64,000 bases of DNA. Source: Numida meleagris (lineage: Eukaryota > Chordata > Aves > Galliformes > Numididae). Shown piece by piece: positions 10,710-25,700 of the stretch. The notes beneath the pieces are model-generated. The model saw only the letters and a program-made list of their open reading frames with translations. It did no database searches and was not told the DNA's origin. Within the stretch, counting starts at the first letter, position 1, and every line of letters begins with the position of its first letter. The translations under genes and the position numbers were made by a program. The stretch lies in NCBI RefSeq assembly GCF_002078875.1, contig NC_034409.1:105076990-105140989 (forward strand). Direction: 5' to 3'.

Positions 10710-13700
10710 CTACAGGAAAGGGAGAAAAAAAAACAACAAAGGGTTCCATTAATTAAATTAATCCATTCAACTGAACTGTAACAGTAGGACCAGAGCAGAC
10801 AGCGTGTTGGTCAGAAACAGCATCGGGTCTATAAAGAATTCTAATTGGAGTCAACATAAAGACAGAGCCTCCCACATGAAGGAAGGCAGAGATTACACCG
10901 AACATACTTCTCTTTTTTTGGGCATCTTCATACTTCTATTAAGACTTAAAATACATAAAAGTAAGTACAATATTATCAGCAGCCATTTCTTATTTCATAG
11001 TTAGAAATGGCCAAGGTAGACCAGAATAATATTTTGGGGGGAGAAAAAAATCACAGTAAATATCAGGTACAAAAATGCTCTTGAGAGAAAGAGGTAATTG
11101 GGTAGTCAAAGCTGAAAAGCTACCTGTACATATTTGTCCAAGATTCACAACAGGAAGCATGAGGAGCTTCAGTTGGGAAGGATCCTGGAAGTAGGGATTT
11201 CTACTGTACGAACAGCTACTACTGTAGTAGCAGCCTCAATGTGATGCAATTAAATTAAAAAAAAAAATACCACAGGCTAGCAAGGAGAATTTCTGAAGTA
11301 CTTATCTGAACAAATGAGAAATATCCTAAATTTTAGATGTCTGTTAATGAAAATGGTAGAGTTTGGATATAGTTAGGAGGAAGTGGCCTGTGTAAATCAA
11401 GAAAGTAAAGTCAGATACAGTTTGCTTCACTTCTGAGTCTGTGCAGCAGGAGAACGGGAAGCAAAAAAGAAGATGCTGTGGAAGGAGGGATTCTCACTGG
11501 TGACGGAAAGAAGGAAATGATCATCATTGTATTTTATTCTTGGGCTACTACTCAGGTGTTGAATAACACCAGACTTTTTTGGCAGAAAAAAAAATGACTT
11601 GTTGATTACTCTGGCTATGTAATTCTCTTAGAACTTGCATAATAGTATCCTAACTAACTGTTTCTGATTGGAAGCACTTGGTCTCTGGTTCCTTAGTCTG
11701 TATGAAATACAGCATACTGCAGTCCTGTTCATGGAACCTCTACATGGAAATAGATGTTTTTGTATTTTTCTTGCACAGCAATTTATCCCATTACCTGCCA
11801 GAAGCTAAAGTGAAACTAGCAGCTTATTTTTAATGGAAGATGCCAATACAGCATAAGATCCTATCCACTTACCAACTTTGAAGTTTGTTGTTTCCAGGGT
11901 AGGGCAAGTGAACAACCTGGGGAACACCATGTATATTGGAATCGGTAGGCCTCTGCAGACATCTCCATCAGCAATCTGAATATTCTGTATCTCTGTGGCA
12001 TCTCTGGCATAACCTTCCGCACACCCTAGTGAAAGCAAGGAATTCAGAGAGAGAGGAAGGGAAGGAAAAGCAGTGGCCAAAATTCACATTTGACGATTTA
12101 CTGTGGGTGGGAGCAGGGAAGGGAAGAGGGCATGGCCTTTCGCCCTTTGATTTGTGAGTTTTCACATTAGCGCTCCAGAATTAGGAGTCATAGAGATTTA
12201 ATTTAAATCAGTGTTTGGACTGTTCCACATGAAATGCAAACTTATTTTTGCCAGTCATTTTAGCTGTATGGTTTCTGGCAGTCTTGCGTACTGAACATAT
12301 ATGTGGTAATTACTGCAGCATATACATGTTCCACTTACAGAGAAACTTACCACAGGTTTCCACACGTACTAACTGCAGCTCAATACTTTTGACTGCAGCT
12401 TCTGCACTCTCCACTACCAGCTCCCCTGTTAGTGGCTGCGTAATGACACAGTTTGTAGAACTGAGATGGCCTCTGATGAGAAATTTTGGAAGTGAGGCTC
12501 TCTAAGAAGATGGAGGGAGAAACAACAAATGTAACTAATCATCACTGCCAGAAGAGAACAGGCAGCATCACCTTACAAAATAGAAGCAGGAGGTGGGGGA
12601 GAAAAAAAAAAAAAAGGAAAAAAGACAATTATGTGCAGCAAAGCATTTATTCATTCTTTTCTTGTTTTCGTTCAGAATCACACAAGTTATTAGATTAAAA
12701 GTAAATAAATAAAACCCAAACAACTCACCTCTTTAACATTCTGCAAAGTTTCAGGAGTAATTGTGAAGTCTACTGGGCTTGGCGTCAGTTTCCCTTTCTG
12801 TGACTACAGAGTAATGAGACAGTTCAGCTCTAACTGATTTACAGCACACAAACACACACTCTGAATACTAAAATCAAACAACAATTGGCTGTGTTCATTT
12901 TCAGGATTGTCCGCATACTTAAAGTATGTATCTGTGTAACAACAGGCCTGAGATTTCCTGCATTTGTTATTAAGTAATATTATGATATTGTCTAAACAAA
13001 TCACAGCGTATCGCAAATCTGAATTCTAGAACCAGAACTGTCAGATTTGGATTACTTTGCACTTGCCATTGCGATAAACCACAACAGGATCTCCATTTTT
13101 AAGTTTTTGGCATAAGCTCCACCTACACTGAAAAACAACCGAATAAACCAAGTGTTTGATTGCTCTAAATGCCCTGGAGGAAAAGGAACAAAACACTACC
13201 AATCTTCTGAAACATACTGAATGCTATAGAAAAAAAGATCCATTTCACATTCCTGTATTTACAAATAATTACATTTTGTATGTCACGCCTAATGTTTCGT
13301 TATCAATACTTTGTAAATTTGGGCAGAGAAGAGAAGGGTAAATTATTTGGTGTAATGGAGCGTGTTTATTTATATGTTTAAAGAACTTTCCCTCCCTCTT
13401 GCTATATCTGAGCACTTCGAACTCTCTTTGCTGCCTTTCAGGGACAGCTCAGGTCTCTTAAGCCATCCTTATATCAAAAGGAGATCCTCAGTTGAGGGAA
13501 TCTAATCTGGCATTGATTTAATAGGCATGAAGTTTCAGCTTCTTTAACTGTAAAATAAGCAAAAACTTGGTCCAGGTTAACTTTCCATACTGGAGAAACA
13601 ATTTTAGGGGCACATTCTTACAGTTCTTAGTACTTATTTACATCACTTATCACAGAACCAAGAAGTTAGTCTTCACATAAATGGCTGGGCCCTGAGCTCG

Positions 13701-16700
13701 GCTGAGATGCAGTCTGTGCTGTGAATCAGGAAGGCAAGTGTAATTTACCATTCACCACGCTCTCTCCTCGTCCTTATCTCAGAGGGATACACTGTCTTTT
13801 CCCTACATATTCAGAACAAGCGATCAGCACAGCATCAATCAGGAGAGACCCAATTGTATGTGACTGGGAGTTGGTAGAGCGCTGCTCTCCCAATGGCCTT
13901 AACTTGAACTCTAAGTTAGGACTTACAATCACTACCTAAGAATTCAAAACAGCTTCTGCTGCCCAGCTGCAAGATGGAAGATAATAGCAAAAAGATTGAC
14001 TGTATTCTCCCACAAATGACAAATTCTAGCGAAGAATAAGGTTAAGGGAAATGGTACACGGAGCACAGACAGCGAGAATTATATGTTCAGTAAAACCTCA
14101 TTAATTCGCCCCAACAGGAAGATTCGTCATGATTTATTGACTTGTGTTCTAAGAAGTGCTGTAGTGGGAACATGAAATAAAATCAGGAAACTGCACAATG
14201 TAATTTGTTCCCTATTTTCACAACTGTGGCTTACTTATAATGCAATGATGGACTAATAAAAAGTAGCATAATACATTTTAGAAAATAATACAATCCTGCC
14301 AACAGAAGACCTCTTTTTAGCACATAGCTAAATCTGTGGTAGGATAGAACGAAAACAGCACGTTTCCACCATATTACACCATAAGAAAGACAGAGTCTAC
14401 CCCTTTAATCGCTCTGTTAAAAACTTCAAAGGAATGATACAAAACAGTATGTTCTAGTAAGTTCTGTGTGGAAGAAGAGGTATTTAGTGAGGCCTGCACA
14501 GTCTGTACTGATAGCACACGCTCTGAACGTGTGTATAAGGCAACATAAACTAAAAAGAGAAAAAAAAATCTGCTATAAGAACTTCAAAATAACAAGCAGT
14601 AAGCCATTTATTGCGAGACAGTTAAAGCTCATCCCACAGCGATACAGAAGTAAGAGCGTCTCCCTGTCGCTGACTGGAGAGCGTGGCTGTAAGTTAACAT
14701 GGATATCTAGCACAAGGCCAAACGTGGGCTTATGTAATAAAGGTGATTAAGCTGACAAGTTTCTTCCTTCCAATTTGATGCGGTCCTAACTTTGATATTT
14801 TGGCTTGGGGCTCTAAGTCACAATCAGGCATCTGACTAACAGAAATTATGTGCTGCTTCTCAACTAATAAACTCCCCTTTTCTAGGGCAGGCCTTGTGGG
14901 TGCCTGAAACCTTTGGATAGGAAACATTCGAATAATCTGAAAGTGTTTAGAAGAACACAATATTTATCTAACCACACTATTGTTTCAGATCTAAAGAAAT
15001 AAATAATAATAAATACAATGCAAATTCTATTTGTACCTCCTACATTAAATGAAAAGAACAGTATGTAACGCTTATCAGGAAAAACTGACACAGCTCTTTT
15101 GGATATTTTTGTTTTTAAATGTTATGTCCTTTACTTATACATACCACATATAATATTGTTTTACTTGGTCTTCTAACCTTACCTCCAAACTTCACTTAAA
15201 ATGAAAAATAAAAATAAAATAAACCAAATCAGAGCCAGCAAAGCAGACACACAACCAAGCTCCCCTCACTTTGTACAGTTAACACAGACTGTACTTACCA
15301 GTGAGTGGACAATGAATTCGCAAGTCTTAGTTAGGTCTTTTGCCAGCAGAGAACGTCGCATATCACACCGCAGGGTATACTGGCAAGAATGGGATGATAA
15401 AGAGAAAGAAGGGAGACTTATTTAAGAGCTTAAGATTTCCTCCATCTGCTAACCTTCAGTCCTTCATATGTGTGTGTGTATATATATATATGTATATATA
15501 TATGTATGTGCAGAATGTTGTTGATTTTAATATTTAAGGCACCGTTTACAGCAGATGAGTAGGCAATGCATATACCAGTGATGCAGTGGGAAGGAGATGC
15601 AAGGCATACGATTTCAGATGCCCCAAATGAAAGCTAATTTTAGAGCTTACAGGCCCGCCACCATTTTCAAATGCTTTTCGTATCTCCCGTGTTATAACAG
15701 CCAATGAGATGGAGGAACTAATTCACTGAAACAGTATCGCTCTTGTATGGCTTGAGCCCCCAAATGACTTTTGGTTAAGACTGATTACGGTACTGCTTCT
15801 CCTTAAACCAAAGCATAGTGAGAAGGATCTCTAACTTTCTGCTTATCCTTCAAATTGACAAAAACATATTTAAAGACAGTATGGCAGAAAACTTTATCCT
15901 CTGTCTCCACGGAGGGAGAGACACTGCAGGTAACAAAAGCTCAGATTTTCTTTATGGGTAGGACTGCCTTACCTGGATGTTAACAAAGACACCGTGATAC
16001 GTCTCATACAGAACTTTGTTGCCCTTCACGTGCAATGGAAATTCAAAAGGAATTTCTGTCTTGCCACTGGGAAGCTTCCCTGGCTTTACCATTTCAATAG
16101 TGCTGTTAATAATTTGAATAGGCTGCAAAAATAAATATTAAGATTTAGTCTGAACCACAGTGACAGTCGCATCATTTCAAAAAGAACCAACAATGCTACT
16201 GAATTCTAACAGGCTTCATGAATTTTCAAAAATTCAGATATTTTTTCCTCGTACGCAGTTCTCCAGTCTTAGGAGGAATGGAAATACTATGTTTTGTTCA
16301 GAAAAGTGATGTATCAAATTAATGACTAAGCGTATTAGAGAACTGAACAGCAAAGTCTCAAAGTCTGAAGCACCTTGGAAAGCAAAATTCCATTTTCCAA
16401 GTGATGACCCATAGTATTAGCTGTGGAAATCAATAAGTACATGTGCCAGTTCAGCAGGCAGCCATTCCCCACTGCCCTGCTGCCCGCACACCACCACTTC
16501 TCACCCCAGAGCTTTCTCTTAAGGGCTAATTTACCTCCGGAATTATGGTTATAACTAAAATTTGGCATTGGACTAGGAAAGCCTGATAATCCTCATGAAA
16601 AATGCATACATGAACACAAACAGAACAGAGCAAAAGCAGCAGGACTAGTGCGTGATAGGGAAGCAGACTGAATATCCAGCACAGCATTACTACTAGCATC

Positions 16701-19700
16701 TCATTTTCATTCAAGATTTCAGTTTCTTGCAAACGGTTAAAGTTGCTTCAAAGTCTCATTGATAAGAGACGCAATCCCTCATTATCTTACTGTTTCGTTA
16801 CTTACAGGTATTCGTTGAGTATAAAAACTGCAAGAGCTGAAAGAGTAATTATTGTGCTGACATTTAAGGAGATAAAGCTAAGCCTTCCCCATTTAGGTTT
16901 ATTCCAACCTGTGCTTTTAACATGAGAAAGTGGAAAGACTGAACCAAGCTGACTGCTCACTTGTGCTAAAAGAAGTAGCCTAACTTGCTTCTCCATGTGG
17001 CATTACTTTCTCTTGTGTCAAACCAGACGTTCATCTGACCTATCAGTAAGGTAATTCAATTCAAATAAATTAAACTGAGATATCAGAAATAAACTTGCCC
17101 TCTCCTGATCTACTAATCTAATAAATTAAATCAACCAGAATGAGCAGAAACAAAGCAGCAAAAGCAGTGCTGAATGAAGAGAAGGGATTAAATGATCTCA
17201 GCCCATCTTAGGGAATATCTTAAAGGGAACTTCTTTTCCTCCAGCTCATAATAAAGTGTTTATTTCTCACTTAGAAAGAAGCTAATCAATAAATGCTGAG
17301 TTCACCAGGAAAAAGATGACTATAAAGAAGGATGCTCACTGCAGCTTTGCTTGAAGATTACACTTCTCTACAGTTTTATTTCTAGTTTCCCTCTAGTAGG
17401 CTGGAACAAGAAAATCCTATTGCTTCTTCTGTTTTTCTCTTTTTCAGTCATTCACAGAGAGATTACTCATGCTGTAAACAAAATTACTATGAAACAAATT
17501 AAGACTTTAAAAGACCCTACACTTAAGCTATGCCGACTTTGGCAAACTGTTCCACAAATACATCATGCTTCTAGGCATAGGCAACCTTGACCTTCAATCA
17601 GTAGAGCCATATTTGTGTGCAGCCCAAGATAACTTGCCCTGCTAGATTCCAGACCTCACACTTCCAAACCTGGAGAGCAGCAGAGAGGCCTTCCAGGATC
17701 CTGTGCTCAACCTGCTGGGCTGCAGGGTCATACTGCACAGAGGAACCTGTATTGTGCCCAGCAGCACACAACCTCAATGGCCTCTGCAGAAACTCCTGTT
17801 GTAATGACCGATCTGGCACATGGTTTAGTGGGGTTATTGGTGGTAGGTGGATGGTTGGACTGGATGATCTTGTAGGTCTTTTCCAATCTAGCTAATTCTA
17901 TGATTCTGTGATTCTAAAAGTCCAGTTAAACTTGGTCACTGCAGAATGCACCTCCAGTAACCTTAGTATTTATGTTACTGTACTTCTTCCCTAAAGATAA
18001 CTCTCCAATCTCTCCAAAACGGAGAGAGAACGCTAAGCATTTCTCTGCTTTCTATCATTCGCATACCGTGAAGTACTGTACCTTCCTGAGAGCCACTAAG
18101 GAAAAAAATCTATGAAAATAGTGAAAAGTTTCATGCTGAAAATATCAACCTGCACAGGTTCTTACCTTGACAGAGTTATAGAAAGCTTCAAACACACCCA
18201 CACTTTTGGCACTAAGCTGCAGATTTACAGATCCTTCCATTGTCAATGAGATGCCTTGGTGCTGGACCGTGTCCTTACTCGTTATGACCACGACTCCAGA
18301 AAGAATTTCCTAATAGGAGAAAAGACAACACGTGAACAATTGCTTAAAGCAATTCCTTCTATTGCTGTTACTCAGGCAATGTGCTACCTGATTTTCCAAC
18401 AGCTCAAAGCTGTTCCCAAATTACAGTCTAGCCTTGTTAGAATAGACAAATACTGATAATGAAATAATGCGAGGAACAGACCATCATACTTCCAGTTTGT
18501 TTTCTTTAAAAACATTCTCCTCCTTCTCACAGAAGTACAATTCTAAAAGTTTCAGTTGCGTTCCAACGCTTTGAGATTTTCCTGGCAAATGAAAAATATC
18601 CTCACCAACAGCCGTCAGTTCAGTTGGCAACAGTTAAGTTCCATTTCCAAATCCCAGGAGAGATTTTAATACAAAAAGCGGGATGCTCAGCCATAAGGAA
18701 TGGAAGAGAGAGCAAAGCTGTGAAAGAGATGCCCAAGCTAAGGTTAATCTCAAGAGCTGTTTAGAGCAAATGAATTAAAAAAAAAAAAAAAAAAAGAACC
18801 AACAACAAAAAAAACCCGCTTCATAGATGTTCTGCTACACAAACCCATGCCCTGCTACATGGGAAACAGTTTCAAAGTGTATATGAATCTAAGGGTAAGA
18901 TGAGTGAGCCAAGAGACAGGTCACTTAACCCATTAAGAATGTATTTGCACAAGAACATGGAATCTTTTAAGTACAAATTTGGAAGGTCTAACACTGAAAA
19001 AGGATTAAATGCAGGACGGCAAGACACGTTTCATTTTTACATACCCCATCATTTATCCTTCCCCTCTCCTACAGCAGAGAATCCACTCCAATCCAGTACG
19101 CCATGCCAAACACACACATCTGGAAACAGCAGCAAGTGATTTGAGAACTTGGAACTTTCTTTGGACTGACCTTCTCCTCCGCTCGACAGCAAAGCTCTGC
19201 GCCTTCGCCAGGCTTGCCGGCCACCCACCAAACTACAGATTCAAACAGTAACTCAGACTGCCCGCTCCACGCTCGACCAGTTAGAACCAGTCTAGCTCTG
19301 TACATTTGACAGACACTACTCGAATGCTGCCAGCCTTTTGTCTTTACTAGTGGTACAGCATGACAATATAGAAAATGGGTCAGGCAGTTTAAAGCAGAAC
19401 AGGGTAGCAGCAGAACATCAAGCATCACCGTGAAGGCTGACACGCTGCAAATCTGAGAAGAGGACCTGCAGCAACTGGGAAACTCCAGGAACAGAAGGCA
19501 CAAGCACAAAAGGACAGTGAAGAAAAGCTGACCTAAATACTGCACTGCTTTGCAAACAGGCTTTAATTAGTACCAGCAATTAGGTTATTGCTTTAAAAAA
19601 AAAAAATGAGTGCTGCTGAATTATAAGAAGCAAGGACAATCCTGAACATATGAAGTGCTTCAGTAAATGAGAACAGACTCCTATCATATAGCAATAACCT

Positions 19701-22700
19701 ATTCCAGAGCTATCACCTACATAGCTTCACACAGGAAGGTTGTATGTATTTAGGGCAGAAGGGAGAAGAATAAATTAAATATGATTTTTTCTTTAAACAA
19801 TAAGCATCTCATAAGAAACTAAAAAAAAAATTAAACAAAAACCTTGAAATCGCTTTTTAACAAGCAGCTTAAAGAAGTCACTTGTCAGAGGAGATGGTAG
19901 CATCACAGAAGAGATGCTTTAATTTTTATCTGAACTGCCCGTATGCAACCAGGTTCTATTTCCATTTTACAATGGGTGGGTACTCTTTCATATCCTCTCT
20001 AAATACAAAGCTTTCGGTATACTTGTCCTTCCAAGAAGTACAAATCAAAGAACATAAATGTATCAAGATGATAAAATACTTACAGTCAGCACACCATTTA
20101 TGAGAAAGCTTTTTAGTCTTGCAAAACCAAACAAAAACATTTGAAAAAGTTACTTGGCATCACTAGACTGATCAGTACTGTCTTCATATCAAAAGGGATT
20201 CATTTATCCTTATTTATCTTATACCTTATCATTCTCTACAACCACCTGAAAGGAGGTTGTAGCAAGGTGGGATTTGCCTCTTCTCCCAGGTAACAGCAAT
20301 AACATGAGAGGGAATGGCTTTAAGTTGTGCCAGGGGAGGTTCAGGTTGAATATTAGGAACCATTTATTCTCAGAGTGGTGAGGCAGTGGCACAGGCTGCC
20401 CAGGGAGGTGGTAGAGTCACCGTCCCTGGAGGTGTTCAAGAGCCGTGTGGATGTGGCACTGAGGGACGTGGTCAGTGGGCATGGTGGAGGTGGGCTGGTG
20501 GTTGGACTAGGTGATCTTAGAGGTCTTTTCCAACCTTAATGATTCTATAAAGGTGTAGAGTAAGTCACCACTGGAATGAATCCCCACTTATTACAACGAA
20601 GCAACTTAGCATCTGTTGCTTTTGCTCACTTTCTACCTTCACACTTACTAGGAACTGCTCACAGCTTCACCACATGATCACAAAACTTCACAAAATGGAA
20701 TAATGAATAATGCTAATGCACTTCTACAAAGAATTATTCTCCTAACAAGAGTAACTATCCACAGAAAGGACACTACATTATGTGAAGCAGACAGAGTAGT
20801 GCATGCTACACTGGAACAAAACATTCCTGTGAGAAGACTGTCCCAAGTTAATGATCACCAAATAAGCTCATTAGTCTTCTGTTGTCAGTTCCTCACCTTC
20901 CAAACAGGCACATGAAACTGACAGAAAAGTCACAAGTACAATGAACATCTGCTTCATCTAATCCAACTGCATCATCCCTTGTTTCCGTAGTTCTTGAGCA
21001 GTTATCTGAGTTTGGCTGAGGACAATTAGGGATGATCTCTGTTCAGTAAGAAGAAATAGCGCGTAACAGATCACAGAATCTCATCTCTAAACTCCTAAGA
21101 CAAGCTGAGCCTTCTGGCTAAACCAGGCAGCCAATCCGTGTCTTTACACATGATGTAAAGAGTCAAAGGATCAAAGCACACACTGTCTTGTCCCATAGGT
21201 TGTTTGCTGAGAATTACTTCTAGTGTTAAAATACATACCAGTTCCACTCTGACTGTTTACAGGCAAGTCTGCTTGCTTGAGTAAGGTGCTACAAAAAGCT
21301 TCTAGCTAGATATGAGGTACTTTCCGACTGGAGCTAGTCATTTGACAGAACTGCTGATAAGAAATATCAGCCTGATTTATTTTCAAATGAGAGGTAGTTT
21401 TGAAAAAACACCAGCACCAAAATCAATCAAACAAAACAAACCATAAGGCAGGCTTTCAGGACCACCTGAAACCTGCCATCACATTTTTTCGAGCACTGAC
21501 AGCAGGAGAAGACATCATACTGAATGCCATACAGAAACACCAATTATCCAGCTCCAGTTTATACTAACTATATCTCTATGGATTGAGCTTGTCACTGGTT
21601 TGGTAGAATGGAAGTCCATGGTCAGCTGGTTGCCAACAAGATCATTTAGTTTCCTTTGGGGTTCTTCTTTCCACATTACAAGCCTTTAATTTTGGGACTA
21701 AGGGCGTGCATTTGGCAGTTTTAGACTTCCCATTAAGTTCACTTAAGTCACACTGACTAAATAGTCTTCTTCATTTTCTGCCACATGTATTATTCTACCC
21801 AGCTGATCCACCTGCAGATCTTAACTACACATTCTTCTGATTCTCTCTAGAGAAAGAGACATTCATTAGGAAAACCCTGCGGTATCCAGCTAACTGGACA
21901 TCAGATGTTCCAAAACCTCAACGTTTAGTTTTGCAAAGCAGACTGCTTTGTCAGAAAAACTAAAAAGCTTCCGTAGGGGCAAATTCTAACTTCAGTATAT
22001 TCTGGAGTCACTTGTCATTAAAAGTCTTTCGCTGACAGTCATTATGGCATTCTTCTTTGTACGCTGCATTTTTTCAGCCTTTTCAGCCTACAGTTCTTCT
22101 AATTATCCATTTTGGGCTAACTACCACAGATATTCCAGTCATCCTGTTAGGTTTGCTAAATAAAACGCATCATTAGTTGTGCCTGTCCCCTCTCATTCTT
22201 CCGGCATTCCAAAGTTTGTTAAATTAGCCTCAATGGCTTGGAATTCTCTATTCAATTAAAAAAAGGGGGGGAGGGAGGCGGAAGTCTCGTGAACACTGAT
22301 CCTCTGTTCCTAGTTGCTGTAGAAAGCCTTATTTTGGTATAACAGAGCTGGCTATTAGGATCTATTTTATTATCTTTTTGTTCTTAAATCCCCAAGCTCT
22401 TCTCTCTTGCCTATCCTATCACTCTTTCTGCTCCAGGAAGTAGCAAATGTGCTGTTGTTTTTTACCCCCTATTTAAGATCATTTGTTTAAACCAAGTTTT
22501 CTCAAATTGAACTCTGAAAGAAACAAAGGTCTTTGTTTACTTAGTTCCTCCAGTTTCTGATGATCATAAACAAGGAATACAGAAATGGCAAGTTTTTATT
22601 TTTTAAAGCAGGAACACAGTCAATGATTTGTATCATGCACTATTATTTTATAAATGTTATGTCTGCTTTCTCCCAGTTACAGAAATAACAATTAACATAG

Positions 22701-25700
22701 AAGAAAAGAGGAATTTAAAATAACAAAGTTATTGCCAAGATGCTACCTTGCACTAAAAAAAAAAAAAAAAAAATTAGGAGGAGAAGAGATTTCAACTTGG
22801 CAAGAAAGATTGTTTTGTAATGATGAAAAATGCATGAATTCAACTGGATTTAATATAACCAAGGTCACTGTACCAGGATGAAAAGTAACCTGACCCAACC
22901 CAAGACAGCAGGGAACAGTAATTTGAAGACCGAATGATACGGCCATTTCAGCACCAAGGAGAAATGTAGAGGTCTTGGCCTTATGGAAAAAGCCTACAGA
23001 AAACCGCACATACCACTCTAAGCTTATAAAAAGCAAAATATGAGAAGTTACTCAGATGTTATTAATTTTCCTGGCCAGCTACTCACTTTGGACACACATT
23101 CTTCTCTCAGCAGCCTTCTGCTATGTACTTTGAACAATATTTCCCCCTAACAAGAATAAAGAAGAGTTCTGCAATAACATTATAGTTAACAAACTTACTT
23201 ATCTTTAGGCATTTCTCCCTAGAAGTTTTTAATATAAACTCACACACCTTCAGGGCCTTCATTCATGTGGAATTTACTACTGCGAGAACCTCTGAACTTG
23301 TTAAATATGGGTCTCATATCTATTTCCCCTAACCCTTTCCCTCTTGGAGGTAATATGGAAACATAGCAAATGCTTTCAGGAGACTGAAAGATGCTGAACA
23401 GCACACACTCCACAGATCCAGAGATGCTGACTGCTAAAAAAAATCCCCAAATATTTCATGCATTCTCACAAAATACAAAACCAGAGCTTGAATGGAAGAA
23501 TCAGCAGCCATTACCATTACCACTTCTTTGGTCTATTAGGACCTAGAAGCACAGGCTGAGACTCCTCAGAATTTTCTTCATCCACACAACTTTATCTGGT
23601 CTGTCCAGTTTCCTGCTCTGCTGGAGCTCTTCCACTACAAGCAGTCTCCATTCCATAGGCCACCCATTGCTTCTTAAAGTAAGAAAGAGATCACATTAGG
23701 CTTCATTGATTCTTGCACAATGTAGAGAAAGCCTACAGACTTGACTATGTCACATACTTTCAAAGGCTTAATGCTGAAATTATACCCAATCTGAGGAGAT
23801 GACAGAAAAGGTAACTATATGCTATCACAGGCCTATACCATTTAGATGCCCCGTCCCTGGAGGCATTCAAGGCCAGACTGGATGTGGCTCTGGGCAGCCT
23901 GGTCTAGTGGTTGGTGACCCTGCACTTAGCGGGGGGGGTTGAGACTCGATGATCCTTGAGGTCCTTTTCAACCCAGGCCATTCTATGATTCTATGATTGC
24001 TGTTAAAGCCAAAATGATCCTCAGCGTAAGTTCTAAAAGCACCAAGAAGCACGTATTAAATTAAGCAGACCAGAATGCATTAGCTACTACATACCAACTC
24101 CCTGAGCAAATGTTTTGTACCTACTTAGGAGTGCAAAAAAAAAAAAAAGAACTGCTTTTATAACACACATAAAAACAAACATAAGGAACATTAAAGGTGC
24201 CTTAACTATCTGTCTGCTTAATTATGCAAAAATGTTTACCTACACAGACAAACATTACCACACTTTAAGCAAAGCTATCTCAAACTTCCTAGAGCTGAAA
24301 GTTAGGGCATCTCTCTGCTGTCACCTTTTCCTCCAGGTCCAGCACAGATCTATTCTGACACTGATTGTTACATACACTGTTTTACACTCTATTTGAGAAG
24401 CCATTCATAAGAAAACCAAAAAGGGCTATCTGATTCAACAGATATTATTCTTATATATATTTGAGAGTCACTCCATCCAAATACTATCTATCTGTTTCCC
24501 CCCTCTGGCTCACTAACCAACTCCATCAGTGTAAGAAAGGCAGCAGATACTGAATGGCTGTGAAAGTGAGCTGCACTGTGAAGTTACGCTGGATTAATCA
24601 TGGTTTCAGGCAACTTATGACTTCAAAAGCTTTGTGCTAAGGGGCCTAACCACTGCATGATTTGAACATCACTGGTCTTGATGATCTCCAGAGGTCCCTT
24701 CTAACCCCTACAGTACCGTGATTCTGTGACCATCTTCTTTCATATCCAAATGCAGTTTTAAATGAGTTTGGAAAAATAAAAGATCAATTCAAGCCCCGGT
24801 ATCCCCACTGCCTTCAGATAAATAGCAAGACATCTATATAGGGATGAGCTACGGTTTTTACTACAGGAATCCCCTCATTTTCAAGTCACACTGATGAAAG
24901 CATTTTTTGAGATGAAAGTTGTCATAGTCTGGAGGTATTATTAGCATAGCTGATGTCAGCAAAGCGTACAACAATCAGTACATTTCTAAAAAAGAAATAA
25001 AAAAAATAAAAAAACAACAAAGCTGCATGTATTCCATGCCTAATTAAGGAGAGATTTGCAATGCCTTCCTATGCCTAGGAAATTACCATCAAAAACTCAT
25101 ATTGTACTCCTAGCGCACAGCTCACTGCTGTTTCACATCATTCAAATCTCTGAATTTCAGACCTCATTAATGAACTAAAACTGTAAACCTCCTCATGTGG
25201 AGTTCGGGCGACAGTCAGTAAATACACCGCACAGATCTACTAATGGTGGTAAAAATCTTACTTAATTTCAGCTTGAAGACAGAATAAATATCCCTTTTCT
25301 TGTACTGAGAAAATCAGTCCTGTTTGGAATGATACAAAAGCAAGCCAAGGAGAGAAACTGAAAACAAACACAACAGTACAATAACACGTATCAGCAAAAT
25401 GATGAGAAGGTGAGAAGCAGAGAAGAGCATTTACCACCAAAACATCACACCCAAAGGGATGTGCTGTTCACAGAACAACAGCTCAGCTTTACGGATGCTG
25501 CTGTCTTGATGATTCGACAACTGCAGAGCAGATGTTCCGTAACCTTTCATTCAAATCTGTTTAAAGCGGTTTCCCAGCATTAAAGGCATTCAGTAAGCTG
25601 AACATGCTTAGACATTGTAGGAGCCAAACTGCTATCATAGGGAGATAGATGTAGTGTGAATAGGGTTTCAGATGCCATGGAGAAACAAAAAAAGAGAGAA

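Noticed and set aside
19069..19545. 158-codon minus-strand frame in VPS26C intron 1
   Set aside because: Cys/Leu/Ser-rich, no family motif, no fitting splice sites; VPS26C exons join without it.
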